In this document: piece by piece, positions 23,897 to 37,512 of the stretch
How the letters are laid out: the number at the start of each line of letters is the position of its first letter
How positions within the stretch are numbered: position 1 is the first letter of the stretch
NCBI GenBank assembly: GCA_017561985.1
Contig: JAFZAZ010000014.1
Span: 62,001-126,000, forward strand
Length of the DNA stretch: 64,000 bases
Direction: 5' to 3'
Origin: Lachnospiraceae bacterium
GTDB lineage: Bacteria > Bacillota_A > Clostridia > Lachnospirales > Lachnospiraceae
Notes under the pieces: model-generated
What the model saw: the letters and a program-made list of their open reading frames with translations, nothing else
What the model was told of the DNA's origin: nothing
Database searches by the model: none
Translations under genes and position numbers: made by a program

Positions 23897-25981
23897 ATGT
23901 ACAAAAGTTTTTCCATGGAGCTTGCCGGCAGAACGCTGACCGTCGATATCGACCGCGTTGCCAAGCAGGCGAACGGCGCCGCGCTGATGCATTACGGCGA
24001 GACGACCGTGCTGTCGACGGCGACGGCAAGTGAGAAGCCCAGAGACGGAATCGATTTCTTCCCTCTCAGCGTAGAGTACGAGGAGAAGATGTACGCAGTA
24101 GGCAAGATTCCGGGAGGTTTCAACAAGAGAGAGGGCAAGGCAAGCGAGAATGCGGTTCTTACGTCCCGCGTTATCGACCGTCCGATGCGTCCTCTGTTTC
24201 CGAAGGACTACCGCAACGACGTAACGCTCAACAACCTTGTGCTTTCGGTTGATCCCGACTGCACGCCCGAGCTTACGGCAATGCTCGGCTCCGCAATCGC
24301 GGTTGCCATTTCCGACATCCCGTTCGACGGACCTTGCGCAACGACGCAGGTCGGCCTGATCAACGGCGAGTTCATCATCAACCCTTCGCAGGCTCAGATG
24401 CAGGTTTCCGACCTAAAGCTGACGGTTGCTTCCACGAGAGAGAAGGTCATCATGATCGAGGCGGGCGCTAACGAGCTTCCCGAGGATCGCATGATCGAAG
24501 CCATCTACCTTGCGGATTCCGTAAACAAGGACATCATCAAGTTCATCGATACGATCGTTGCGGAGTGCGGCAAGCCGAAGCACACGTACACGAGCTGCGC
24601 GATTCCGGAAGAACTGTTCGCAGCGATCAAGGAGATCGTTCCTCCAGCAGACATGGAAGTTCTCATGTTCTCACCGGAGAAGCAGGTTCGCGAGGAGCGC
24701 ATCCGTGCGATGAAGGACACTCTTGCCGAGAAGTTCGCGGAGAACGAAGAGTGGCTTCCTCTGATCGATGAGGCAGTTTACCAGTACGAGAAGAAGACCG
24801 TTCGCAAGATGATCCTCAAGGATCAGAAGCGTCCGGACGGCCGTGAGATGACGCAGATCCGTCCTCTTGCAGCTGAAGTTGACATCATCCCGAGAGTACA
24901 CGGTTCCTCGATGTTCACAAGAGGACAGACGCAGATCTGCGATATCGTTACTCTTGCACCTCTTGCAGACGCTCAGAGACTTGACGGTCTCGATGAGACG
25001 ATGGTTAACAAGAGATACATGCATCATTACAATTTCCCGTCCTACTCGGTAGGTGAGACGAAACCTTCGAGAGGACCCGGACGCCGTGAGATCGGTCACG
25101 GAGCGCTCGCTGAGCGTGCTCTTCTCCCGGTACTCCCGAGCGAGGAAGAGTTCCCTTACGCAATCCGCGCCGTATCCGAGACGTTCGAGTCCAACGGTTC
25201 GACGTCCATGGCTTCGACCTGTGCGTCCTGCATGTCCCTTATGGCTGCCGGTGTTCCGATCAAGCGTATGGTTGCAGGTATCAGCTGCGGTCTTGTAACC
25301 GGTGAGACCGATGACGATTACGTACTCCTTACCGATATTCAGGGTCTCGAAGACTTCTTCGGCGACATGGACTTCAAGGTAACCGGTACGACCGAGGGTA
25401 TCACCGCGATCCAGATGGATATCAAGATCCACGGACTTACGCGTCCGATCGTTGAGGGCGCTATCCGCCGCTGCCGCGAGGCTCGTCTGTTCATCATGGA
25501 CAACTGCATGAAGCCCGCGATCGCAGAGCCTCGTAAGGAAGTCAGCAAGTACGCTCCGAAGATCATCCAGATTCAGATCGATCCTGCGAAGATCGGCGAG
25601 GTTGTCGGTCAGAGAGGAAAGACGATCAACACGATCATCGAGCAGACCGGCGTTCGTATCGATATCGACGATACCGGTGCAGTATCCATCTGCGGAACCG
25701 ACAAGGATGCGATGGATCGCGCTGTGAAGATCATCCAGACGATCGTTACCGAGTTCGAGGAAGGTATGATCCTCGAGGGTACGGTTGTGAGCATCAAGGA
25801 CTTCGGTGCATTCATCGAGTTCGCTCCCGGCAAGGAGGGTCTTGTTCACATCTCGCGCATCGCTAAGAACCGCATCAACCGTGTTGAGGACGTTCTCACG
25901 CTTGGCGATCATGTCAAGTGCGTATGCCTTGGCAAGGACAAGATGGGTCGCCTGAGCTTCTCTATCAAGGATGCTAACTAA
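23897..25981 (+). CDS. pnp: Polynucleotide phosphorylase
   Basis: PNPase degrades RNA from the 3' end by phosphorolysis and can add tails. The 694-residue protein has two RNase PH-like domains (the first starting SMELAGRTLTVDIDRVAKQANGAALMHYG, the second with DGREMTQIRPLAAEVDIIPRVHGSSMFTRGQTQ), then a KH domain (GEVVGQRGKTINTIIEQTGVRIDI) and a C-terminal S1 domain (GTVVSIKDFGAFIEFAPGKEGLVHISRIA). All parts are complete. It has its own promoter and a structured leader, and is followed by a strong terminator. rpsO is usually adjacent to pnp; here the folate and cellulase genes separate them. Confidence 0.97.
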   Translation: MYKSFSMELAGRTLTVDIDRVAKQANGAALMHYGETTVLSTATASEKPRDGIDFFPLSVEYEEKMYAVGKIPGGFNKREGKASENAVLTSRVIDRPMRPLFPKDYRNDVTLNNLVLSVDPDCTPELTAMLGSAIAVAISDIPFDGPCATTQVGLINGEFIINPSQAQMQVSDLKLTVASTREKVIMIEAGANELPEDRMIEAIYLADSVNKDIIKFIDTIVAECGKPKHTYTSCAIPEELFAAIKEIVPPADMEVLMFSPEKQVREERIRAMKDTLAEKFAENEEWLPLIDEAVYQYEKKTVRKMILKDQKRPDGREMTQIRPLAAEVDIIPRVHGSSMFTRGQTQICDIVTLAPLADAQRLDGLDETMVNKRYMHHYNFPSYSVGETKPSRGPGRREIGHGALAERALLPVLPSEEEFPYAIRAVSETFESNGSTSMASTCASCMSLMAAGVPIKRMVAGISCGLVTGETDDDYVLLTDIQGLEDFFGDMDFKVTGTTEGITAIQMDIKIHGLTRPIVEGAIRRCREARLFIMDNCMKPAIAEPRKEVSKYAPKIIQIQIDPAKIGEVVGQRGKTINTIIEQTGVRIDIDDTGAVSICGTDKDAMDRAVKIIQTIVTEFEEGMILEGTVVSIKDFGAFIEFAPGKEGLVHISRIAKNRINRVEDVLTLGDHVKCVCLGKDKMGRLSFSIKDAN

Positions 25982-26009
25982 ATCAAATTGCCGTACGGCT
26001 ACCGCGTAG

Positions 26010-29075
<3,066 letters not shown>

Positions 29076-29103
29076 CTTAGAAATTTCCACGGAAGGGTAT
29101 GAG

Positions 29104-31323
29104 ATGAGCACGCTTTGGTATGACACCTGGGCGGGAAATGACTGGAATCGCGGTTTTCCCGTAGGAAACGGCCGGATCGGCGCCATGATTTTGGGAAATG
29201 CCTCGGAGACGCGCCTGTGCCTCAACGAGGACAGCATATGGAGCGGAGGTCCGAGACACCGCGTCAACAAAAATGCGCCGGAAGAGCTTCCAAAAGTGCG
29301 CGAGTTGATCTATGCCGGTCGCATTCCGGAGGCGGAAGAGCTGATGGTACATGCATTTTCCGGAGTGCCTGAAAGCTGCCGCTCGTATGCACCGCTCGGA
29401 AGTCTGCGCGTGATGTTCAAGGGAGTTCCTTCCGAGTGTAAAACGTACCGCAGGGAATTGAATCTAAACGACGCGGTTTATACCTGTAAACGCGAATTTG
29501 AGGACGTTTGCATCACCGAAACGGTGTTTGCGGACTATCCGGACGGCGTACTTGTATATTGTGCAGCAGCTGATCGGCCTGAAATGATCACGCTTCGCGC
29601 GGACCTCAACTGTCTTCCTCACGGAAACCGCGGATATGCGGAAAACGACACTGTTTACGCAGAAGGAGAGATGGTCTCCGACGACGGAAAATACGGCTTC
29701 AGCGCTGGAGTAAGAGCATTTGCCGAGGGCGGAACAATGCACTGCGAAGGACGCTACGTAAGCGTTGACAATGCGGATTCCGTGACGCTGGTGTTTGCTG
29801 CTGAGTCGACGTTCCGCGAGATTGATACGCTGGCTGCCGTGAAAAAGCGTCTGAGCGTGCCTCAGAGCCCTTACGAGCGGCTTTTGGCTGCTCACCTTGC
29901 GGATTATCGTGCATTGTTCGGGAGGACGTCCCTGAAGCTTGATTACGACAAATCGCTCGACCTGCTTCCGACTGACCGGAGGCTGGCGCGAATTTCGGAA
30001 AATGCCCCTGACAACGGCCTTTTGTGCACATATTTTGACTACGGCAGATATCTTCTGATCTCCTCGTCGAGAAAGGGTTCGCTCCCTGCGAATCTCCAGG
30101 GCATCTGGAACCCGCATCTCGATCCGCCGTGGGGAAGCAAATATACGATCAATATCAATCTTGAGATGAATTACTGGCCTGCGGAGCGCCTCGGACTTGC
30201 CGAGTGTGCAGAGCCGTTGTTCGATCTCATCCGCAGAATGATCCCTTCGGGGCAGAAGACTGCGAAGGAGATGTACGGCTGCCGCGGCTCGGTTGCGCAT
30301 CACAATACGGATATGTGGGGCGACACGGCTCCTCAGGATGAGTGGATCCCGGGTACATACTGGGTGATGGGACTTGCCTGGCTTTGCACCCACATTTACA
30401 CGCACAGTGAACTCACCGGAGACAGACAGTTCCTCGGCGAGATGTACCCCTGCATGAAGCAGGCGGCGATGTTTTTCCATGATTTCTGTGAGATGCGCGA
30501 CGGTGTGACAACAATCTGTCCTTCCGTTTCTCCGGAAAACACATACATTCTCCCGGACGGGACGCAGGGCTGTGCCTGTTATAATTCCGCGATGGACACC
30601 GAAATACTGCGCGATCTTCTCACGCAGACTCTTGAAGCTGCGGAGATTGCCGGAGATTGCGACGATACATTTATCGAAAAGACGAAAGAACTACTTGTCG
30701 GCCTTCCCAAGATTGGAATCGGGAAGCACGGTCAGATTCTTGAGTGGGAGAAGGACTACGACGAGGCGGAACCCGGACACCGGCACATTTCGCATCTGTA
30801 TGCTTTGTTCCCGTCCGATCAGATTACGCCGGACGGCACGCCGGACCTTGCTGAGGGCTGTCGTGTAACGCTTCGAAGAAGACTTTCCTCGGGCGGTGGT
30901 CACACAGGCTGGAGCCGCGCATGGATCCTTGCCATGTTTGCAAGGCTGTGGGACGGTGAGGAGTGCTACCGCAACTGGATTGCATTGATGCAGCGCTCGA
31001 CGCTTACAAACCTTCTCGATAACCATCCGCCGTTCCAAATTGACGGAAATTTCGGCTCGATCGCAGCTGCCGCTGAGATGTTGCTGCAAAGTAACCGCGA
31101 GCGCGTAATCCTGCTCCCGGCACTTCCGAAGGCATGGTCCGACGGAAGCGTGAACGGACTGCACGCAGTCGGCGGTGCGGCATGGTCGTTTGCCTGGAAG
31201 AATGGGCAAATAACAGAATTCACGGTGACCGCTGCGAACGATTACAAAACTGTGGTTGTAATATCCGGCGAACGGCGCGAGATAGCTCTTGCGGCCGGAG
31301 AGACAGTGAATTTTACGTGCTGA
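29104..31323 (+). CDS. GH95 family glycosidase (alpha-L-fucosidase or alpha-L-galactosidase)
   Basis: The 739-residue protein shows the GH95 pattern: N-terminal beta-sandwich with GFPVGNGRIGAMILG and LNEDSIWSGGP, then an (alpha/alpha)6 barrel. Conserved active-site features are NINLEMNYW (N350 and N352, matching the paired Asn that activate water in the Bifidobacterium enzyme), MDTEILRDL with E500 as the likely acid, and FQIDGNFG with D647. There is no signal peptide, so the enzyme is cytoplasmic and should act on small oligosaccharides. GH95 members cleave alpha-1,2-fucose or alpha-L-galactose; the choice cannot be made here. It shares a transcript with the GH2 enzyme. Confidence 0.9.
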   Translation: MSTLWYDTWAGNDWNRGFPVGNGRIGAMILGNASETRLCLNEDSIWSGGPRHRVNKNAPEELPKVRELIYAGRIPEAEELMVHAFSGVPESCRSYAPLGSLRVMFKGVPSECKTYRRELNLNDAVYTCKREFEDVCITETVFADYPDGVLVYCAAADRPEMITLRADLNCLPHGNRGYAENDTVYAEGEMVSDDGKYGFSAGVRAFAEGGTMHCEGRYVSVDNADSVTLVFAAESTFREIDTLAAVKKRLSVPQSPYERLLAAHLADYRALFGRTSLKLDYDKSLDLLPTDRRLARISENAPDNGLLCTYFDYGRYLLISSSRKGSLPANLQGIWNPHLDPPWGSKYTININLEMNYWPAERLGLAECAEPLFDLIRRMIPSGQKTAKEMYGCRGSVAHHNTDMWGDTAPQDEWIPGTYWVMGLAWLCTHIYTHSELTGDRQFLGEMYPCMKQAAMFFHDFCEMRDGVTTICPSVSPENTYILPDGTQGCACYNSAMDTEILRDLLTQTLEAAEIAGDCDDTFIEKTKELLVGLPKIGIGKHGQILEWEKDYDEAEPGHRHISHLYALFPSDQITPDGTPDLAEGCRVTLRRRLSSGGGHTGWSRAWILAMFARLWDGEECYRNWIALMQRSTLTNLLDNHPPFQIDGNFGSIAAAAEMLLQSNRERVILLPALPKAWSDGSVNGLHAVGGAAWSFAWKNGQITEFTVTAANDYKTVVVISGERREIALAAGETVNFTC

Positions 31324-31352
31324 TGAGACAATGATAGCAAGGAGAACATGTA

Positions 31353-32204
31353 GTGAGCGTTCTTGACATCATAAAACTGATTCTGTTCGGTGTCATCGAG
31401 GGCGTGACGGAGTGGATCCCGGTCAGCAATACCGGGCACCTTGCCGTTGCGAGTCATTTTCTGGACTTCTCGGTGTACCGCGAGAGCATGGAGTTTCGCG
31501 AGATGTTCGTCGGAAGCGCCATGTTCGGATCTGCGATGGCAGCGCTCCTGCTTTTTGTTCCGGGCAATTTCCTCTTCATCCGCACATTTCGCGGAGCGAG
31601 GAAGGTTTCAAGAGACCGATCATTGTTCTGGCTGATCGCGATTGTTTCGTTTCTTCCGACATTGCTCGCACTTTTGTTGTTCGGAACGGACCTTACTGAG
31701 TTTGTGTTTGCGGTAGATTCGCTGCGAAACCAAAGACTCACGGTCGTGATCATGATCATCGGTGCTGCGGTTACGATATTTGCCGAGCTTCGAAATCGAA
31801 CGGTCGCGTGGCTTTATGAAAGACCGAATGAGATCCCTCCGAGGTACCTTCTGTTGGCGGGATGCGCACAGATCGTTTTGTTTCTGCCCGGCGCAAGTCG
31901 TTTCGGAGTGATCCTGCTTGTGTTGATGGCGCTTGGCGCAAAGCGCTCAGCTGCAGTTTCAACCGCAGTGTTTTTGAGCATTCCTTCGATGTTGACGACT
32001 TCGCTTCTGTGGATGCTTCGCAGTATCGGAAGTGTGACGGGAATGCAGATTTCCGCGATGATCACCGTGATGATCGTTGCTTTTTTCGTATCGTTTTACA
32101 TGTTGCGTATGTTTGTGCGGATCCTTTCGAACAGTGAGATGATCCGGTTCGCCAAATACCGCGCGGCGTTCGGCATATTGCTTTTGTTGTTTTTCATTCT
32201 GTAA
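31353..32204 (+). CDS. UppP/BacA-like undecaprenyl-diphosphatase (divergent)
   Basis: The 283-residue membrane protein has the UppP topology of about eight helices and the first signature GVIEGVTEWIPVSNTGHL (residues 13-30), with the essential glutamate. The second signature, normally PGxSRSGxT, reads PGASRFGVI: the serine and arginine remain but the next Ser-Gly-x-Thr pattern is changed, and the first motif has SN in place of SS. It may be a UppP paralogue with altered substrate or activity. The start is GTG 31353, with AAGGAGA seven bases upstream; the ATG at 31348 is followed directly by a stop. It sits between glycosidase genes and ftsK. Confidence 0.82.
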   Translation: MSVLDIIKLILFGVIEGVTEWIPVSNTGHLAVASHFLDFSVYRESMEFREMFVGSAMFGSAMAALLLFVPGNFLFIRTFRGARKVSRDRSLFWLIAIVSFLPTLLALLLFGTDLTEFVFAVDSLRNQRLTVVIMIIGAAVTIFAELRNRTVAWLYERPNEIPPRYLLLAGCAQIVLFLPGASRFGVILLVLMALGAKRSAAVSTAVFLSIPSMLTTSLLWMLRSIGSVTGMQISAMITVMIVAFFVSFYMLRMFVRILSNSEMIRFAKYRAAFGILLLLFFIL

Positions 32205-32219
32205 AAGGGGGTTTTACCG

Positions 32220-35200
32220 ATGGCTACCAGGAAAACCGATGAGCTGAACGAAGAGAAGAAGTCCAAGGCTGTGGATTCGAAGAAATCGACCGTGAGCGAG
32301 AAGAAATCCAAGTCCGAGGAGACCGAGAAAGATCCGATCTTCGAACTTGCAGCCGCTGCAGGCGGAAGACGCAAATCAACAAAGTCCAGGACGAGCAGCA
32401 AGCCGAAGAAGGAAGAGGAGACTACGGAAGAGTTTCTTGAGAAGCACAACAAGTCTGTCGCGAGAAGGAAAGAAGTTTACGACGAAGTCGTTCTGATCCT
32501 GACAGGCCTTGCCTGCGTGCTCATGTACCTCAGCTTCTTTGACAAATGCGGCAAGATCGGAGAGCTCATTTACAAGCTGATCTTCGGTATGCTCGGCGGA
32601 GTGCTTCCGTACATTTTCCCGGTTGCCTTGTTCAGCCTTGTGTTCTATGTGCGCAAAAATCCGGACGATCCTTTGATGGTGAGAAAGACGACCGCATTTT
32701 CCATCGCGCAGGTCATCCTTGCGTCGATGATCCACATCTTCAGCGGTGTTTGCTCGGACACGAAGTTCTTTGCTTCTTTCAAGGTCGGATTCGATGACAA
32801 GCGCGGCGGCGGTCTCTTGGGCGCATGTCTTGCGAAACCGCTTTCGTATCTGTTCGGAAACACGGCCGCAGTGATCATTCTGGTCGCACTTTTGCTTGTC
32901 TGTCTGATCCTTGTGATCGGAAAGGGCCTGTTCCGCGCAATCAAAAATTATATCGATGAGAAAAATAAAGAGGCCGAGGAGGCTTACGATCCGAATTTCG
33001 GTGACAACGCAGCAAATGCTGCACCCGGCAGTTCACAGGTGTTTACTCTCGAGCAGATTCAGGAGGAAAACCGCCGCAGAAGAGTGACGATGGTTGATGC
33101 GGATCCTCCGGCAGGACCTGTCGATCTGAGCTTCTACGGCACGAACACACAACCTGCACCTGCACACACGAAGCCCGGTTTCTTCAGCCGCATTCGAAAG
33201 AAGCAGCCCGAGGTGGTTGTTCCTACATATTCCGCTGTATTTACGACCGATGAGAGCGGAAAAGTGACGCAGTCGCAGGTGACGCAGACTTCCGCAGGCA
33301 ACAATGTGCCCGTATCCGGACAGATTCCTGCGCCGAACACGCCGTTTGCACCGGATACGATCGGACGGAACTCCAAAGTTTCCTCGAGCGGACATCCGTT
33401 TTATCAAATCGAACTTGACACCAAGTTCCGCGAGACGAAAGATTCGAACGGAAGCATCCTTAAGACCGGTTACGACGAAAATATCAATGCGGTTCCTCCG
33501 GTTTCCGACCGCGAGGCAGCACGAATTGCTGCGGTTTCGCAGAAACTGGACCACCGGAATTCCAACATCACAATCTCCGGACTTGCGCAGGATGCGGACA
33601 GCACACAGCAGCCCGCGAAAAATGCATCCGACGGTTACAATCCTTACGATGCAGTAGAATCCGGAGAAGCGGTTGCACCTTCAAGCGAAGAGCTTCGCAG
33701 AGGCTTCCGCGTGATCCGCAACGATGACCGGGACAACAGAGAATCACAATCGGACAATTCCGCTGCCGGAAGAACCACATTCGCAGGAAGCAGCACTGGC
33801 GCAGGCAATGCGAACAAACCTGCGGGCAACGCCGATTCCGACACTGCGAAGGACAATTCGTCAGACATCGCAGCGACGCTTACGCAGACGGCTGCCAAGC
33901 CGGTGCGCGAGTATCGTTTCCCGCCGATCGACCTTCTTCATCGCCCTGCGGCAGGCAGAGGCGGCATGACGAGCGATCAGCTCAAGGCAACGGCTGCAAA
34001 GCTTCAGTCGACGCTGCAGAGCTTCGGCGTAAACGTGACTGTTACCAACATCAGCTGCGGCCCGAGCGTCACGCGATATGAGCTTTCTCCGGAACAGGGC
34101 GTAAAAGTAAGCCGAATTACGAACCTGGAAAATGACATTAAGTTAAATCTTGCCGCAGAAGACATTCGTATCGAGGCTCCGATCCCCGGCAAATCCGCCG
34201 TCGGTATCGAAGTTCCGAACGCCGAGGCGTCGGGCGTAATGCTCCGCACGCTGATTGAGTCGACGGATTTCAAGACCAACAAGGGCAAGATCACATTTGC
34301 CGTAGGTAAAGATATCGGCGGAAACATCGTACTTTCGGATATTGCAAAAATGCCGCACCTTTTGATCGCAGGCGCTACCGGATCCGGTAAGTCCGTCTGC
34401 ATCAACACGATGATCATCAGCCTTCTTTACAAGTACAAGCCGGAAGACCTGAGGATTATCATGATCGACCCGAAGGTTGTCGAATTGAGTGTTTACAACG
34501 GAATTCCGCACCTTCTGATACCGGTTGTCACCGATCCCCGCAAGGCGAGCAACGCACTTAACTGGGCGGTAAAAGAGATGACCGACCGTTACGAGCGCTT
34601 TGCACAGCTCGGCGTTCGCAATCTGGAGGGATACAACGAGAAAATCGAGTCATCGGCCGAACCGATCCTTGACAGCAACGGAAACGCTCTTCGGAAAATG
34701 TTCCAGATCGTCATTATTGTGGATGAGCTTGCCGACCTTATGATGGTAGCGCCGGGCGAGGTTGAGGATGCGATCTGCCGTCTGGCACAGCTAGCAAGAG
34801 CCGCCGGTCTGCACCTTGTCATTGCAACGCAGCGTCCTTCCGTGGACGTCATCACCGGTTTGATCAAGGCCAATATTCCTTCGAGAATCGCATTTGCCGT
34901 ATCGTCCGGTATCGATTCGAGAACGATCCTGGATCAGGTGGGAGCCGAGAAACTGCTCGGAAAGGGCGACATGCTGTTCTTCCCGCAGGGTATTCCGAAG
35001 CCGGTACGACTTCAGGGACCGTTCGTCTCCGACGAGGAGATTCAGAACATTGTCGACTTCCTCGTGAAGCACTCCGACACAGTGTATGACGAGACTGCGG
35101 TTTCGAACATACAAAACGGCGACGTAGCTACGGTTTCCGAACAGATGAAGGCAGGAGACAGTGCTCCGGATGACGGCCGTGATGAGTATTTTGCGCAGGC

Positions 35201-35402
35201 CGGACGCTTTATTATCGAGAAGGACAAGGCTTCGATCGGTATGCTTCAGCGCGTTTACAAGATTGGATTCAACCGAGCGGCGCGCATCATGGACCAGCTT
35301 TCCGAGGCCGGCGTGGTCGGTCCCGAGGAAGGCACAAAGCCTCGTAAAATATTGATGAGCAGCGAACAGTTTGAGGAGTATCTGGCGTCTCTTCGCGGAT
35401 AG
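32220..35402 (+). CDS. ftsK: FtsK/SpoIIIE family DNA translocase
   Basis: This 1060-residue protein pumps chromosomal DNA through the division or sporulation septum. It begins with a highly charged Lys/Glu stretch (1-85), then about four TM helices (about 87-240), a long disordered linker (about 250-580) and the motor. Walker A is GATGSGKS near residue 718, Walker B is [11 protein letters not shown] near 831, followed by the [21 protein letters not shown] block. The C-terminal gamma domain, which reads polar DNA sequences, is the segment [39 protein letters not shown]. Nothing is missing. The ATG has AGGGGG upstream. mutL follows 21 bases after the stop. Confidence 0.95.
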   Translation: MATRKTDELNEEKKSKAVDSKKSTVSEKKSKSEETEKDPIFELAAAAGGRRKSTKSRTSSKPKKEEETTEEFLEKHNKSVARRKEVYDEVVLILTGLACVLMYLSFFDKCGKIGELIYKLIFGMLGGVLPYIFPVALFSLVFYVRKNPDDPLMVRKTTAFSIAQVILASMIHIFSGVCSDTKFFASFKVGFDDKRGGGLLGACLAKPLSYLFGNTAAVIILVALLLVCLILVIGKGLFRAIKNYIDEKNKEAEEAYDPNFGDNAANAAPGSSQVFTLEQIQEENRRRRVTMVDADPPAGPVDLSFYGTNTQPAPAHTKPGFFSRIRKKQPEVVVPTYSAVFTTDESGKVTQSQVTQTSAGNNVPVSGQIPAPNTPFAPDTIGRNSKVSSSGHPFYQIELDTKFRETKDSNGSILKTGYDENINAVPPVSDREAARIAAVSQKLDHRNSNITISGLAQDADSTQQPAKNASDGYNPYDAVESGEAVAPSSEELRRGFRVIRNDDRDNRESQSDNSAAGRTTFAGSSTGAGNANKPAGNADSDTAKDNSSDIAATLTQTAAKPVREYRFPPIDLLHRPAAGRGGMTSDQLKATAAKLQSTLQSFGVNVTVTNISCGPSVTRYELSPEQGVKVSRITNLENDIKLNLAAEDIRIEAPIPGKSAVGIEVPNAEASGVMLRTLIESTDFKTNKGKITFAVGKDIGGNIVLSDIAKMPHLLIAGATGSGKSVCINTMIISLLYKYKPEDLRIIMIDPKVVELSVYNGIPHLLIPVVTDPRKASNALNWAVKEMTDRYERFAQLGVRNLEGYNEKIESSAEPILDSNGNALRKMFQIVIIVDELADLMMVAPGEVEDAICRLAQLARAAGLHLVIATQRPSVDVITGLIKANIPSRIAFAVSSGIDSRTILDQVGAEKLLGKGDMLFFPQGIPKPVRLQGPFVSDEEIQNIVDFLVKHSDTVYDETAVSNIQNGDVATVSEQMKAGDSAPDDGRDEYFAQAGRFIIEKDKASIGMLQRVYKIGFNRAARIMDQLSEAGVVGPEEGTKPRKILMSSEQFEEYLASLRG

Positions 35403-35423
35403 TTGAAGGGACAGGGAGAGAGC

Positions 35424-37496
35424 ATGGGAATCGTTCATGTACTGGATTCCGAGACAATCAACCAGATTGCCGCGGGAGAAGTGATTGAGAGACCGGCATC
35501 GGTAGTCAAGGAGCTTGTGGAAAATGCTGTCGACTCCGGAGCAACGCAGGTAACTGTGGAAATCGAAGGCGGCGGGGTAACCATGATCCGTGTCACAGAC
35601 AACGGATCCGGCTTTGCGGCCGAGGACATCCGAACCGCGTTTCTGCGGCACGCGACGAGCAAAATCAGCTGCGGTGAGGATCTGTTCCGGATCCACAGCC
35701 TCGGCTTTCGCGGTGAGGCACTCTCAAGTATCGCTTCCGTAGCGAAGGTTGAGCTTCTCACGATGCATAAGGATGCATATATCGGCAGCCGTTACCGCAT
35801 CGAGGGAGGCGTTGAGGTTGCCCTTGAGGAAGCAGGATGCCCGCAAGGGTCGACGATGCTTGTGTACGACCTGTTTTACAATGTCCCCGCGAGGCGCAAG
35901 TTTTTAAAGTCCACAACAACGGAGGCAGGGTACTGCAATGAGCTTTTGAGCCGCTTTGCGCTCGCTCATCCCGAAGTTTCAATCACATTTATATCGCAGG
36001 GACGGACGATTTTGCATACGTCGGGAAACGGCAAGCTTCAGGATACGGTATTTGCCGTATTCGGAAGAGAGACCGCCTCGAACCTGCTGCCTGTTTCGTA
36101 TGAAGGAATCGGCATTACGGTCGGCGGATACATCGGTAATTCCTACGTGACCCGCAGCAACCGCGGCGGCGAACTGTGCTTTGTAAACGGGCGCGACGTC
36201 CGAGACAAAACTGTCAGAAAAGCGACAGAGGATGCATTTCACACATACGTGATGCAGCACAAGTATCCGGTGACAATGCTTACGCTTACGGTGCGACCCG
36301 ACTTACTTGATGTAAATATTCATCCGACCAAGAGCGAGGTTCGTTTCCTCGACCCCGAGGAGGTTTACCACGCGGTTACGACAGCCGTTCGCAACGCACT
36401 TACCGGCGCAAACCTGATCCGTAATGTATCTGTTGACATGCAGGAAAAGGAAGTGCGCACCGCGATTGAAAGACCGCCGGAGAGCTTCGAAAAGAACCGC
36501 TCCGCGATGTCGAGATACACAACGCAGGAACCTTCCTCAGCTTCTTTGGAAGCACAGAAAACGAACGATTCCAAACAGGTATTATTTATTACGGAAGAAA
36601 TGTCGCATGAGGCGTTTGCACCTTACGACGCATCGCAGGAAGCGCGGCCGTCGAGTGAAAAGTTTGCTTCGATAGACGACGTGTTCCGGGTTGCGGAAGA
36701 GTATGCAAATGCTGTTGACGAGTCAGATGTACAGCAGGATTTTTTACCGATTTCCGCAGAAGCTATCGCAGCAGGCGAATCGATTCAGGACGAAGAATTC
36801 GAACCGGATTTGCCGATATTGATCCCGAAGCAGGAGTCTTTTGAACAGGAAGATGACAGTGAGGAGAAGGAGATTGTAACCGGCGAGCAGCTTTCGTTCC
36901 TTGATGAGAGTCAGCCTGCGGATTTCCGAATCGTCGGACAGGTGTTCAACACGTACTGGATCATTGAACTCGACAACCAGATGCTTATGATCGATCAGCA
37001 CGCAGCTCACGAAAAGATCAATTACGAGAGACTTCTCACCGCAATGAAAAACGGCGAGGTGTACACGCAACAGATGAATCCTCCGCACATCGTAAAACTT
37101 TCGATCCGCGAGGAGGAGATGCTTGCAAAAAATGCTGCATTTTTCGAGCAGTTAGGATTCGAGATCCGCGATCTCGGAGGGCGTGAGTACGGAATCTTCG
37201 GCGTACCTTCGACGCTGTACCGGATTGCACCGGAGGATTATTTTGCGGAGACGCTTTCACAGTTGATGGACACTCCGAACAACACGGACCCGATCGTTCA
37301 CATCACGGAGAGACTGGCTTCCATGTCGTGCAAGGCCGCGATCAAAGGCGGACAGCGCATCTCGGATGCGGAGGCAAAGCATTTGATCTCCGAATTATTG
37401 ACACTTGAAAATCCGTTCCATTGCCCGCACGGAAGACCGATCATCATTTCGATCAGCCGCCAGGAGATGGAACGCAAATTCAAAAGAATTGTCTAG
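35424..37496 (+). CDS. mutL: DNA mismatch repair protein MutL
   Basis: MutL couples mismatch recognition to strand processing. The 690-residue protein has the GHKL ATPase domain (IAAGEVIERPASVVKELVENAVDSGA, DNGSGF, GFRGEALSSI) and a long acidic linker (about 340-500). The C-terminal domain has an endonuclease motif, DQHAAHEKINYE, near residue 523, and ends with CPHGRPIIISISRQEMERKFKR. The motif marks it as an endonucleolytic MutL, as expected in bacteria without MutH. mutS is not in the window. I start at ATG 35424, with AGGGAGAG upstream, rather than at 35403. miaA follows 16 bases downstream. Confidence 0.95.
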   Translation: MGIVHVLDSETINQIAAGEVIERPASVVKELVENAVDSGATQVTVEIEGGGVTMIRVTDNGSGFAAEDIRTAFLRHATSKISCGEDLFRIHSLGFRGEALSSIASVAKVELLTMHKDAYIGSRYRIEGGVEVALEEAGCPQGSTMLVYDLFYNVPARRKFLKSTTTEAGYCNELLSRFALAHPEVSITFISQGRTILHTSGNGKLQDTVFAVFGRETASNLLPVSYEGIGITVGGYIGNSYVTRSNRGGELCFVNGRDVRDKTVRKATEDAFHTYVMQHKYPVTMLTLTVRPDLLDVNIHPTKSEVRFLDPEEVYHAVTTAVRNALTGANLIRNVSVDMQEKEVRTAIERPPESFEKNRSAMSRYTTQEPSSASLEAQKTNDSKQVLFITEEMSHEAFAPYDASQEARPSSEKFASIDDVFRVAEEYANAVDESDVQQDFLPISAEAIAAGESIQDEEFEPDLPILIPKQESFEQEDDSEEKEIVTGEQLSFLDESQPADFRIVGQVFNTYWIIELDNQMLMIDQHAAHEKINYERLLTAMKNGEVYTQQMNPPHIVKLSIREEEMLAKNAAFFEQLGFEIRDLGGREYGIFGVPSTLYRIAPEDYFAETLSQLMDTPNNTDPIVHITERLASMSCKAAIKGGQRISDAEAKHLISELLTLENPFHCPHGRPIIISISRQEMERKFKRIV

Positions 37497-37512
37497 CCAC
37501 AGGGAGGAATGA

